Source: Marinilabiliales bacterium
GTDB taxonomy: Bacteria > Bacteroidota > Bacteroidia > Bacteroidales > BM523
Reading direction: 5' to 3'
Length of the DNA stretch: 21,060 nucleotides
NCBI GenBank assembly: GCA_002869425.1
Contig: PKSZ01000243.1
Coordinates: 3,108-24,167 of the forward strand
A program made the position numbers and the translations under genes. The notes under the pieces were generated by a model. It saw only the letters and a list, made by a program, of their open reading frames with translations, did no database searches and was not told the origin of the DNA. This document shows, one piece after another, positions 1 through 8,758 of this stretch (positions are counted from its first letter, which is position 1; each line of letters begins with the position of its first letter).

Positions 1-486
1 GATTATTTACTAAAGCCCATTGAGCTTGAAATGCTTCAGAAAAGTTTAGCAAAATATGATAAACTGGCAGCGCCAAAAAGGGATGATCAGCGAAAAAACC
101 TTGAGAAATTACTAGAACAATTAAAAACAGAGCAAAAAGAATACAAATCAAGATTTTTAGTCAAGTCTGGTAAAAAATATATTACAGTTGTTGTTAAAGA
201 GATTGCATATTTATACACTGAGAACAAGTTGGTTTTTCTCATGACTCGAGAAGGGAAGAGGTATTTAACAGACAGTAGCCTTGAAGAGCTTGAGCATGTT
301 ATGGATCCGGATGAATTTTACAGGGCCAACAGGCAGTTTATTATTGGCTTTGATTCAATTGCAGGAATTCATAGCTATTTTAATGGACGCTTAAAGCTGG
401 AATTACAACCCAAACCACCACTTGAAAGCGATGTTACAATTAGCAGTAAGAAGGTTCAGGATTTTAAAAAGTGGTTAGACCGATAG
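1..486 (+). CDS. LytTR-family response regulator (5' partial)
   Basis: This is the C-terminal part of a DNA-binding response regulator; the reading frame is open from base 1, so its start lies outside the window. The first residues, DYLLKPIEL, match the end of a receiver domain, including the conserved Lys-Pro. A linker rich in Lys, Glu and Gln follows, then a LytTR DNA-binding domain from about RFLVKSGKK to the end, with the typical EIAYLYTENKLVFLMT and FYRANRQFII segments. By family knowledge, phosphorylation of the receiver lets LytTR bind promoter repeats. The stop codon (484-486) directly abuts the ATG of the hybrid kinase, so the two are probably co-transcribed and translationally coupled. 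Which kinase phosphorylates it is unknown: it could be this neighbour or one encoded upstream. Confidence 0.93.
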   Translation, partial: DYLLKPIELEMLQKSLAKYDKLAAPKRDDQRKNLEKLLEQLKTEQKEYKSRFLVKSGKKYITVVVKEIAYLYTENKLVFLMTREGKRYLTDSSLEELEHVMDPDEFYRANRQFIIGFDSIAGIHSYFNGRLKLELQPKPPLESDVTISSKKVQDFKKWLDR

Positions 487-3400
487 ATGGTTTTAAGAAT
501 TAGTATATTTCTTCTTTGTCTGGTTATGTTTGTTTTTGAGACTTCAGCTCAAAGGTATAAAGTAGCCATTACAGAAAATCCCCCATTGGTTTATTCTGAA
601 AACCACACAGCCAAAGGTTTGTTTGTAGAACTTTTGGAATATGTTGCTTCAAAAGAAGGCTGGGAGCTGGAATATGTGTTTGTTAGTTTTCCGGAAAGCT
701 ATAAGGGAATGATCGGAGGGAAAATTGATATTTGTCAGGATATTGGTTATTCTAAACAGAGAACAGATGATATCCGTTTTAATGAAGAGACTGTAATTTC
801 TGCCTGGGCACAGGTATACATTCATCCATCATTGGCGGTAGAAAACCTTAAGTTTCTGGATGGTAAAAAGATAGCAGTACAGGATGGCGATTTTTTTGTT
901 TTTGATCCTCAGGAAGGAATTAAGCAATATTGTGAAAAATTTGGTATAAAATGCGAATTTGTTTTGGTCGATAATTATCATCAGGTTTTTACGCTAATAG
1001 AGGAAGGAAAAGTTGATGCTGGGGTTGTTAACAGGATTTTTGGCGAGTTTTATTTTTCTGATTATAAGATCAAACGAACCAATCTTATTTTTTCGCCAGT
1101 TAGCCTGAGATATGGTTTCTCAAAGTATACTTCTGTGGATGTAATTCAGAAACTGGATAAACAGATTAAGAACTTGAAGGAAAGCAATTCTTCATTTTAT
1201 TATAATTTGCTGGACAAATATTTTTCCAAGAAAAATGATAAGGTAAGCTTGCCTTTTTGGATCTTGTATTTGGGAGTTTTTGCAGTTTTGTTGATTTTAT
1301 TTTTGTTTATAATTACAAGGTATAGTCAGAAACAAATTGAACGTAAAACAAATGAGCTAAAGCTTACCAATTTATTATTGGCAACCAACGAAAAAAAGTA
1401 TAGGTTGCTATTTGAAACTTCGCGTGATGGCTTGTTGATTATGAAAGACAATACAATTGTAGATTGTAATAATTCTGCAATTGAAATATTTGAATCGGGT
1501 CGTGATAAAATAATTGGGAAAAAATTATTGGAATTAAGCTCTTCAGAGCAAGCACATGGTGTCTCTTCTGATCGCGAATTACAAAGAAGAATTGATTTGG
1601 CAAACCAGGGCAACCCACAAACCTTTGAATGGTTGCATACAAAAATTTCCGGAATGTCATTTTATTGTGAGGATAGTATTAACCTGATTGAAATTAGTAA
1701 TGAACAATATCTGCAGGTAATTATTCGCGATATTGACGATAGGAAGATCGCAGAAGAGGCTCTTTTGCTGAGCGAAAACAAACATCGAACATTAATCAAA
1801 GCATTACCGGATATAATTTTGGTTTTATCTGTTGATGGAAAAATTGTAGATTATTCTGTAGATGATGAAACGAAGCTTGCCATGCCTGGTGCTCGGGTTA
1901 AAGGAAACAATATTCGCAATCTTGGTTTTTCTGAAAAAGAACTTAGGAAGATGTTACTGGCAATTTCAGAAACTTTGCAGTTCAATAGAACTGTAAGCGT
2001 AGAGTATGAACTAAATACTCCGTATGGTTCCAGTTATTGGGATGCCAGAATGTCTCCATTAGACAAAGAAAATGTGGTTGCAGTTATTAGAGATATATCT
2101 GAAAGGAAGGATGCAGAAAACCAACTTAAAAGAAAAACTAATGAATATGAGCAATTGGCTATTGAATACCAGACTCAGAATCAACAGTTAAAAGAAAGTC
2201 ACATGTCTATGCAGTCTGTATACAATGAATTGCAGGAAAGCGAAGAAAAATTCAGAAACTTTCTGGAGCAAACATCAGAAGGTGTTTCTATTGTAAACCA
2301 GGTTGGGGATATTATTGAGTGGAACAGAGCCGCTGAATCTATTTATGAAATGTCTAAAAATGAGGTAATTGGTAAGAAATATTGGGAGATACAGCATGCA
2401 TTGTCATTGAAGGAGGATCGAACGGAGGAAAAGAGAAAAATGCTGCAAATAACATTTGAAAAATTCATCAATACGCATCAATCACCATTTTTTAATAAAC
2501 ATCTTGAATTTGAAATTGAAACCAAATCAGGCCGAAAATGGATTCAGTCAATAACTTCTCCTATAACGGTGGGAGAGTATTTTTTCCTGGGAAGTACTGC
2601 TCGTGATATATCTGAGAGAAAAGCATCTGAAGAAGAATTAAGACGCCTGGCAAGGGTTACTGAACAGCTTACCGAAATGGTAGTTATCACGGATACTGAG
2701 TTTGTTGTTCAGTATGTAAACAAAGCATATGAGAAGATTACAGGTTATTCTGATGAGCAGTCATTAAATAAGATGTTATCATTTGTTGAAGAAGATGATG
2801 CATTTAGAGATGAGATTGCAAATCAAATGGAGTGGACTGGTCAGATTGAAGCCCGTAAAAAGAACGGGATGAATTATATTTTATCCATTTCGGTTACCAC
2901 ATTAAAAAATGAATTGGGCAATGCAATAAGCTATGTATTGGTTGGAAATGACATTACCCAGCAGAAGAAAATTGATGAAAGACTTAGGCAATCGCAGAAG
3001 CTTGAAGCCATGGGTACTTTGGCCGGTGGAATTGCACACGACTTTAACAATTTGTTAACTCCAATTCAGGGATATTCAATCTTATTGGAGGATGAATTAA
3101 AAAACAACGATCAGGCTTATAATGATCTTCAGCAAATAAAGACTGCTGCCAATAGAGCAAAAAATCTAGTGTCACAAATTTTGACTTTTGGTCGTAAGGT
3201 GGATGCTGTAAATCAAGATTTTGAGCTTCAAAAAATATTACAAGAAGCAGCTGTATTGGTGAAATACACCAAGCCTTCAGATGTTGTAATGGAAATGGAT
3301 TTGCCAGAGGAAACCATCGTTATCAATGGAAACGCATCTCAAATGCACCAGGTTGTAATAAATGTGATGAACAATGCTTTTCATGCAATGGAAAAAGGAG

Positions 3401-4128
3401 GTGGAAAGCTGGAAGTTAGTTTGAAGTTTGTATTACTTGACGATGAATTTTTCCATTCGCATCCGCGTTTGGATAAAGATAATGACTACGTGCGCTTGTC
3501 TTTTAGAGATTCCGGTGAAGGTATTACAAAGGATAATATCGATAGAATTTTTGAGCCCTTTTTCACAACAAAAGAGAAATCCAAAGGTACAGGTCTTGGT
3601 TTGTCCATCGTGCATAGTATTATTTCCTCACATGGCGGCGATATTAGTGTGTACAGTGAATTAGGAGTGGGTACTGCCATACATATCTATTTGCCGGGTA
3701 AACTGATCGCAAATAAAAATATGGGCGATATAACAGAAAGGGCTGCAGCAGGAAATCACGAGAATATTTTGGTTCTTGATGATGAGGAAGCAGTGTTAAC
3801 CTATACCAGCAGGGTGCTGAATAATTTGAATTATAATGTAATTCCATTTTCAGACCCGAAAAAAGCACTGGAGTTTATAAGGGAGAGTAGCCATTCAGTC
3901 GATTTAATAATTACAGATTTTAGTATGCCTGCAATGAGCGGAAGTGAATTTTCAAGACAGGTAAAGTTGATTCATAAAGATTTGCCGGTTATTCTAATGA
4001 CAGGCTTGATTTTGAGCAAAGAAGAGGAAAGTGGAAAAATGGTTTTTGCAGATCTATTTATAAGGAAGCCATTTACGCAATTGGAGATCAGCAAATCAAT
4101 TGCGAAAGCACTACATAGCCAGCCGTAA
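487..4128 (+). CDS. Hybrid sensor histidine kinase with periplasmic solute-binding (SBP_bac_3-like) sensor, PAS domains and receiver
   Basis: This is a 1213-residue membrane hybrid kinase. Residues 1-22 form a signal peptide ending ETSAQ. Residues 23-247 resemble an amino-acid-type periplasmic binding domain (IDICQDIGYS, GKKIAVQDGD, VDAGVVN). A membrane helix lies at about 256-277. Several PAS-type modules follow, at about 300-425, 430-545, 585-715 and 720-830; three end in the usual RDI(S/D)-(E/D)RK linker and the last in NDITQQKK. A coiled coil spans about 545-585. The dimerisation H-box is GGIAHDFNN with His851. The ATPase has an N-box (Asn962/963), DSGEGI (1008-1013), FEPFFTTK and GTGLGLS. 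The C-terminal receiver has Asp1098/1099, phospho-acceptor Asp1144, Thr1172 and Lys1194. All catalytic residues are present. It should sense a small periplasmic ligand and run a phosphorelay. Its start abuts the stop of the LytTR regulator. The ligand cannot be read from the sequence. Confidence 0.95.
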   Translation: MVLRISIFLLCLVMFVFETSAQRYKVAITENPPLVYSENHTAKGLFVELLEYVASKEGWELEYVFVSFPESYKGMIGGKIDICQDIGYSKQRTDDIRFNEETVISAWAQVYIHPSLAVENLKFLDGKKIAVQDGDFFVFDPQEGIKQYCEKFGIKCEFVLVDNYHQVFTLIEEGKVDAGVVNRIFGEFYFSDYKIKRTNLIFSPVSLRYGFSKYTSVDVIQKLDKQIKNLKESNSSFYYNLLDKYFSKKNDKVSLPFWILYLGVFAVLLILFLFIITRYSQKQIERKTNELKLTNLLLATNEKKYRLLFETSRDGLLIMKDNTIVDCNNSAIEIFESGRDKIIGKKLLELSSSEQAHGVSSDRELQRRIDLANQGNPQTFEWLHTKISGMSFYCEDSINLIEISNEQYLQVIIRDIDDRKIAEEALLLSENKHRTLIKALPDIILVLSVDGKIVDYSVDDETKLAMPGARVKGNNIRNLGFSEKELRKMLLAISETLQFNRTVSVEYELNTPYGSSYWDARMSPLDKENVVAVIRDISERKDAENQLKRKTNEYEQLAIEYQTQNQQLKESHMSMQSVYNELQESEEKFRNFLEQTSEGVSIVNQVGDIIEWNRAAESIYEMSKNEVIGKKYWEIQHALSLKEDRTEEKRKMLQITFEKFINTHQSPFFNKHLEFEIETKSGRKWIQSITSPITVGEYFFLGSTARDISERKASEEELRRLARVTEQLTEMVVITDTEFVVQYVNKAYEKITGYSDEQSLNKMLSFVEEDDAFRDEIANQMEWTGQIEARKKNGMNYILSISVTTLKNELGNAISYVLVGNDITQQKKIDERLRQSQKLEAMGTLAGGIAHDFNNLLTPIQGYSILLEDELKNNDQAYNDLQQIKTAANRAKNLVSQILTFGRKVDAVNQDFELQKILQEAAVLVKYTKPSDVVMEMDLPEETIVINGNASQMHQVVINVMNNAFHAMEKGGGKLEVSLKFVLLDDEFFHSHPRLDKDNDYVRLSFRDSGEGITKDNIDRIFEPFFTTKEKSKGTGLGLSIVHSIISSHGGDISVYSELGVGTAIHIYLPGKLIANKNMGDITERAAAGNHENILVLDDEEAVLTYTSRVLNNLNYNVIPFSDPKKALEFIRESSHSVDLIITDFSMPAMSGSEFSRQVKLIHKDLPVILMTGLILSKEEESGKMVFADLFIRKPFTQLEISKSIAKALHSQP

Positions 4129-4252
4129 GATCCATGTTTCAAGTGTTCTGTAATGGTATTTAGCATTAACAAGGTCTTGACACAAGATAAAGATTGACAA
4201 ATGTTCGTTCTTAGTAAAGGTTATTTACATTCAGGCAGGGCTTTTGATAAGT
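4129..4252. other. Convergent intergenic spacer, no clear terminator
   Basis: These 124 bases separate two converging genes. I looked for a GC-rich stem with a T-tract on either strand and found only short stems of about 4 bp. No gene or promoter-like element is evident. Transcripts from both sides may overlap here. Confidence 0.5.
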
Positions 4253-7200
4253 TTAATATTTCATGCCAATTAAACATATATCATCTATTTGATCATATCT
4301 TGAATCCGTTGATGGGTTAATATGTTGAATCCAATCTGAAAAGGTGTTTTCAATGGTTTCAAGCTGTTTTTCACAAGACTCATTGTAGGATTCAATCAAT
4401 AAATTTCTTAGTTTTTTATACATGAACTTTTTACCCTTATTACCACCAAACTGATCGGCAAAACCATCAGAGAACAAGTAAAATTCATCACCTGCTTGTA
4501 ACAGGAATTTTTTTAAAGAAAATTCATTCATTATCAGGTGTATGGATACAGGCATGCTATCTCCTTTAGTTTCCAGCAGATTTACATTCTGGTATTCAAA
4601 AATTCTCGATTTGTCGTGTAGAGAATCCTGTTTTGTTTTGCTAATTATATAAATAGGGTTGTTAGCACCGGCAAAAAGCAACTCACCTGTATCAAGATCA
4701 AACCTAACCAATGCCATGTCCATACCATCTTTGGTCTCTCCTGATTTTCCACTTTGATTGAGTGCAGAAATGATTCTATCTCGTAGTCTGGATAAGATTT
4801 TTTCAGGGCTTGTTATGTTTTCCTTTAATACAATATCATTTAAGAAAGTTATACCCAACATGCTCATGAAAGCTCCCGGTACGCCATGTCCCGTGCAATC
4901 GGCAACAGCAAGAATTAGTTGGTTGATTTTTTCTTCAGGTTTATGAATATGGTAGACCCAGTAAAAATCTCCCGAAACGATATCCTTGGGCTTAAAAAAG
5001 ATAAAATGATCAGGTATGTCTTTATTTACATGGCTTTGCGGAGGAAGGATTGCTTGTTGGATTCTTTTGGCATAAAAAATACTGTCTGTTAGCTCTTCAT
5101 GCATAGACATAATCCTATCTCTTTGACGGGCAGCTATATCTCTTTGTTGTTCCAGTTGGTCTCTTTGAGCTTCAATTTCTTCTTTTTGCTGTAGTAATTC
5201 TTCATTTTTTTCTGAAATGTCGTCGCGTTGTGCTGTAATTTCTTCATTCTGTTGCCTGATTTCTTCTGTCCTTTCTAAAACAATTTGTTCAAGTACTTTC
5301 TGTCGTTTCTTCAAAACGCCAATTCTGATTTTATAAAATATAAAGGCAAAGCTGAGGAGACTAAGAATCAATAATAACCTAAACCAACTGGTTTTCCACC
5401 ATGGCGGGATAATACTGAATGAATAAGATTTTACTTCAGACCAGTAACCATCTTTGTTGCACGCTTTCATTTGAAATGTGTATTTTCCTGGCTCAAGGGA
5501 GGAGTAGCTTACATTGTGTTGTACTGTTTTTGGACTCCATGTTTCGTCAAGCCCGATAAGCCTGTACTGGTATTTAACTTTATCAGGTTGGCGTTGACAA
5601 ATCCCAACGAATTCAAAATCCAGGTGATTTTGTTTGTAGCTGAGTTGTGGATTCTCAGGGTATGGAAAAAATCTTCGTTTGTGTAAAGATGATGAATCTT
5701 CCTCTAGTATTTTATTCCAGTCTGGTGTTTCGAAAAATAGTTTAACATCAGAAATTACAGGAACAGGTGGTAGTGTGTCCGTAATATCTTCATCAGGATT
5801 GTATTTTGTTAGCATTCTGCCCGTTCCCCACCAGATTTGTCCCTTCTGATCTTTCAGAACAGAATTTAAAAAGCAATCGTTTCCCTTAAAGCCATCTTCA
5901 ATTTTAAATTGTCTGATTTTGTAACGATTCCAATGTTTAAGGTTGTTAAATTTGTTTTTATTGTAATCGGGCATAAGGCATACAAGGCCTCCATTTGTAC
6001 CCATCCATAAGTTTTTATTATTGTCTTCAGTAAATGCCCATACTGAATTGTTGAGCAATCCATTAGAGGTGTTGAAGTAAATAGAGCTGTCGTGTTTGAT
6101 TTTTGCCACACCATTGGCCAGTGATAACCAAAGATTTTCTTCTGAGTCAATAAAAGCTGTCCAGACTTTATCTTTTTTTTGCTTTATATTGATTTTTATT
6201 GGGTAAAGCGTAGAGTCGGTATACCATAATGCCCCCATGTCTGAACAAATTAGAAGGCTGTCTTTGTTTGGTTGCAGAATTGTCCATACTGCATATTTTT
6301 TCAGGCTATCCTGACCAGGCAAGGGAAATATCTCTCCCTCGCTAAATATGGAAACCCCCTGAAATCCTGCAAGATAGAAGAGGTTTTTTTGTTCGTCTTT
6401 TGTAATATACCATATGGAATTTGAAGATAATCCATCTTCCGTTGTATACTGGGTAATTTTGTCATTTTTGATAAGCAGTAATCCTTTTCTTTTTGTACCG
6501 GCCAAGATATTTCCATTTTCATCTTCACATATTGATATTATTGTATTGGCTGGAAACCCATTGCATGCTTTATATGTTATTATTTTATTTTTCTTTTTGC
6601 AAACAAGACCTTCATTGGTTGCAAACCAGAGTTGGCTTTTTGAGTCAGAAAAAATTCTGCGGACAACATTGTTGGGCAATCCTTCCTGCTCTGTATAATG
6701 TGTGAATATATCACCTTCAAACCTTGTTAATCCTCTATATGTTCCAAACCAGATATTTCCTCGTTGATCTTCAATAAGTGCAGAAATATTATTGTCTTTC
6801 AGACCATTCTGTTTGTTAAAAGTTTCAATGGTACCATCTTTATATAACCATGCACCATTTTCTGTGCCGAACCAGATATTTCCTTCAGTATCTTCATAAA
6901 TATTGTTTATCTCAATTGGATTATATGAAGCAGGAAGTCTTAATTGTTTCAGCTCTTTATCTGCGTTTAAAATGAAAATGCCATTTCTGGCTGCAATCCA
7001 GAGTTTGTTGTTTTTCCCTTTTGAAATATGCCAGATTAAACCGGTTTGTTTGTTTGCAGGAAGGGATTCTAATTCCTGATTGTTTACGTATGAGAATATG
7101 GAGCCATCTACGAGTAAATATAAGTTCTGATCAATGGCAATGACATGAGAAAATATCCTCTCATTTTTACGATAAACATATTCAGCCTGCGTACTATCCT

Positions 7201-7696
7201 GTAAAAAATGGGTTGGAATAATTTTTAGTAATCCGTTGGTTGATGCTGCTATCCAAATATTTCCATTTTTGTCCTGTGTTAGTGACAATGCATCTCCATT
7301 GTTTTTTTTATTCAATCTGAAATGATGGAATTTCCAACCGTCAAAGCAACTGATTCTGTCATCGTTACAGATCCAAATATTTCCGGCTTTATCCTCGAGA
7401 ATATCATAAACAATGGAATTTCCGATTTGACTTTCAGAATTAAACTCTGTAAAGTTTATCCCGTCAAACCGTATCAATCCACCACCGGATGTACCAACCC
7501 ATATATAGCCTTTGCTATCTTCAAATAAGCTTTGGATGTATGAATTGGAAAGGCCTTCTTCAATGTCGTAGTGTTGAAAATTATAAGATTTTCCCAATTC
7601 AGATTCAGTAATTTGGCATGTATAGGTGTTTTGGGCAGTAGTTGCTGCTGCTAAGAAAAACCAAATAACCGCAAAAAAAGCACAAAGCCTATTCAT
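4253..7696 (-). CDS. Two-component-regulator-type propeller protein with Y_Y_Y domain and C-terminal SpoIIE (PP2C-like) serine phosphatase
   Basis: This is a 1147-residue membrane signalling protein. Residues 1-22 form a signal peptide (ends ATTAQ). Residues 40 to about 630 hold roughly 13-14 Reg_prop blades, seen as repeats of GNIWFGT type (for example at about 63, 104, 144, 230, 271, 313, 354, 395, 520, 561 and 618), enough for two seven-bladed propellers. A Y_Y_Y domain follows at about 690-762 (LDFEFVGI, YRLIGLDETW, YSSLEPGKYTF). A membrane helix lies at about 771-790 and a long Gln/Glu/Arg coiled coil at 797-865. The C-terminus (about 870-1147) is a SpoIIE phosphatase with metal-binding Asp910 (GDFYW), Asp933 (ADCTGHG), Asp1077 (SDGFADQ) and Asp1138/1139. 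The periplasmic half matches hybrid two-component sensors, but the output is dephosphorylation, not His kinase activity. The target is unknown; no anti-sigma antagonist gene is in the window. It starts 29 bases after the SRAP gene and may be co-transcribed with it. Confidence 0.93.
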   Translation of the reverse strand: MNRLCAFFAVIWFFLAAATTAQNTYTCQITESELGKSYNFQHYDIEEGLSNSYIQSLFEDSKGYIWVGTSGGGLIRFDGINFTEFNSESQIGNSIVYDILEDKAGNIWICNDDRISCFDGWKFHHFRLNKKNNGDALSLTQDKNGNIWIAASTNGLLKIIPTHFLQDSTQAEYVYRKNERIFSHVIAIDQNLYLLVDGSIFSYVNNQELESLPANKQTGLIWHISKGKNNKLWIAARNGIFILNADKELKQLRLPASYNPIEINNIYEDTEGNIWFGTENGAWLYKDGTIETFNKQNGLKDNNISALIEDQRGNIWFGTYRGLTRFEGDIFTHYTEQEGLPNNVVRRIFSDSKSQLWFATNEGLVCKKKNKIITYKACNGFPANTIISICEDENGNILAGTKRKGLLLIKNDKITQYTTEDGLSSNSIWYITKDEQKNLFYLAGFQGVSIFSEGEIFPLPGQDSLKKYAVWTILQPNKDSLLICSDMGALWYTDSTLYPIKINIKQKKDKVWTAFIDSEENLWLSLANGVAKIKHDSSIYFNTSNGLLNNSVWAFTEDNNKNLWMGTNGGLVCLMPDYNKNKFNNLKHWNRYKIRQFKIEDGFKGNDCFLNSVLKDQKGQIWWGTGRMLTKYNPDEDITDTLPPVPVISDVKLFFETPDWNKILEEDSSSLHKRRFFPYPENPQLSYKQNHLDFEFVGICQRQPDKVKYQYRLIGLDETWSPKTVQHNVSYSSLEPGKYTFQMKACNKDGYWSEVKSYSFSIIPPWWKTSWFRLLLILSLLSFAFIFYKIRIGVLKKRQKVLEQIVLERTEEIRQQNEEITAQRDDISEKNEELLQQKEEIEAQRDQLEQQRDIAARQRDRIMSMHEELTDSIFYAKRIQQAILPPQSHVNKDIPDHFIFFKPKDIVSGDFYWVYHIHKPEEKINQLILAVADCTGHGVPGAFMSMLGITFLNDIVLKENITSPEKILSRLRDRIISALNQSGKSGETKDGMDMALVRFDLDTGELLFAGANNPIYIISKTKQDSLHDKSRIFEYQNVNLLETKGDSMPVSIHLIMNEFSLKKFLLQAGDEFYLFSDGFADQFGGNKGKKFMYKKLRNLLIESYNESCEKQLETIENTFSDWIQHINPSTDSRYDQIDDICLIGMKY

Positions 7697-7725
7697 CTTA
7701 TACCAATAATCGTGAGTTTAAGCTG

Positions 7726-8529
7726 TTAATTTTTAAGTTCAATATTTCTTTTTTTTCCTGAACCCATACCCTGCAATTCAAGATATGTAGTGTTTTTATA
7801 CGCGTTTTCTTTTTCAATGGTTTGGCCAAGGGGTTGAATTAGTTTCAAATTGTTGTTCTTTGGATTCTTTATTTCTTCAGAAATAGGATATGCATTCATT
7901 AATTCTGAAGGATAAGGCTCTAGCAAACTTGTTACATCACTTAATGAAAGGTTTTTCCGAAGCCATTTTTGTTCATCCTTCTTAGATAAAATTACGGGGG
8001 ACCTATGATGAGGAAACTTTTGTAAAAGGCTGTTGGCTGTAGTTGTAATAATTGAAAATCCATAATCTACACCTCCTGTCTTTTCGTTTTTCCATTCATC
8101 CCAAATACCGGCAAAGGAAAAAGGTCTTTCTTTGTTTCTTAAATATACGAGGAATGGTTTTTTTAAACCATCTTTGGTAGTGCCCTCAATAAAAGCATCT
8201 GCAATTACAAGGCATCTTTTTGATCTGATGGGTTTTCTGAATGCAGGCTTGTTGATGATATCGCGAGATCCTTTGTAGGTAGGATCATTTGCCTTGTTTC
8301 TGTCTCCTTCTGATCTGGCATTGAATAAGTACATTGGCTTTTTAGCCCAAAAGGGAGTCAGCCCGAAGCGAAAAAGCCTTAATTCTTTCTTATCTTGATT
8401 AACAATTACGGGGGCAATACAGCCTGGAGAAATATTATAAGAAGGGGTCAATTCAACATCAGGAGCCTTAATGTTAAACCTTTTTTCTATTGTTTCCAGT
8501 TTTTGTGCAAGAATATATCTGCCACACAT
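7726..8529 (-). CDS. SRAP domain protein (YedK/HMCES-like, abasic-site DNA-protein crosslinker)
   Basis: This 267-residue cytoplasmic protein belongs to the SOS-response-associated peptidase family. It begins MCGRY, so Cys2, which after Met removal forms a thiazolidine crosslink to abasic sites in single-stranded DNA, is present. Other family landmarks are the Asn of NARSE (70-74), Glu115 in the ADAFIEG segment, GIWDEW (131-136) and His174/His175 in FPHHRSPVIL. The segment around Glu115 is usually ADGFYEW, so ADAFIEGT is a divergent version that keeps the Glu. The C-terminal 35 residues or so are basic and probably disordered. By family knowledge it shields abasic sites during replication. 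It is the first gene of a possible two-gene unit with the propeller phosphatase 29 bases downstream. A functional link is not obvious. Confidence 0.93.
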   Translation of the reverse strand: MCGRYILAQKLETIEKRFNIKAPDVELTPSYNISPGCIAPVIVNQDKKELRLFRFGLTPFWAKKPMYLFNARSEGDRNKANDPTYKGSRDIINKPAFRKPIRSKRCLVIADAFIEGTTKDGLKKPFLVYLRNKERPFSFAGIWDEWKNEKTGGVDYGFSIITTTANSLLQKFPHHRSPVILSKKDEQKWLRKNLSLSDVTSLLEPYPSELMNAYPISEEIKNPKNNNLKLIQPLGQTIEKENAYKNTTYLELQGMGSGKKRNIELKN

Positions 8530-8758
8530 GATGTAAAAGTTTATCTAAATTTAAAGAAAATATGTTAATGCATTATAAAATAGTATAACAAACTACAACA
8601 AACCACAATCATATAATCTTTCGGAGTAGAAGTCAATAATTCTGATTCTTTATGTATTAATAACGAATTTGTTTTGGTTCATTCAAAAAGTTCACAGATT
8701 GAACAATATGAAATATGCTTGTATATCTGGGTGTAATATCTTTGTAGTGTGATCAAAA
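8530..8758. promoter_or_regulatory. Divergent promoter region between SRAP gene and chemoreceptor gene
   Basis: This 229-base, very AT-rich region separates two genes read outward, so it should hold promoters for both. On the plus strand TATCTTTG at 8737-8744 matches the Bacteroidota -7 element TAnnTTTG, with a weak TTG at 8719-8721 (spacer 15 bases, shorter than usual). GTTCA half-sites at 8677-8681 and 8690-8694, plus the inverted TGAAC at 8700-8704, sit just upstream. Near the SRAP side, ACAAACTACA is followed directly by ACAAACCACA (8588-8607), a 10-base tandem repeat with one mismatch. No matching -7 element was found for the SRAP gene. Confidence 0.55.
8737..8744 (+). promoter_or_regulatory. 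Bacteroidota-type -7 promoter element
   Basis: TATCTTTG matches TAnnTTTG exactly and lies 14 bases before the first ATG of the chemoreceptor gene. If transcription starts about 4-9 bases after the element, the leader is only about 6-11 bases to the first ATG (8759) or 15-20 bases to the second (8768). This favours the second ATG as the true start. Confidence 0.6.
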
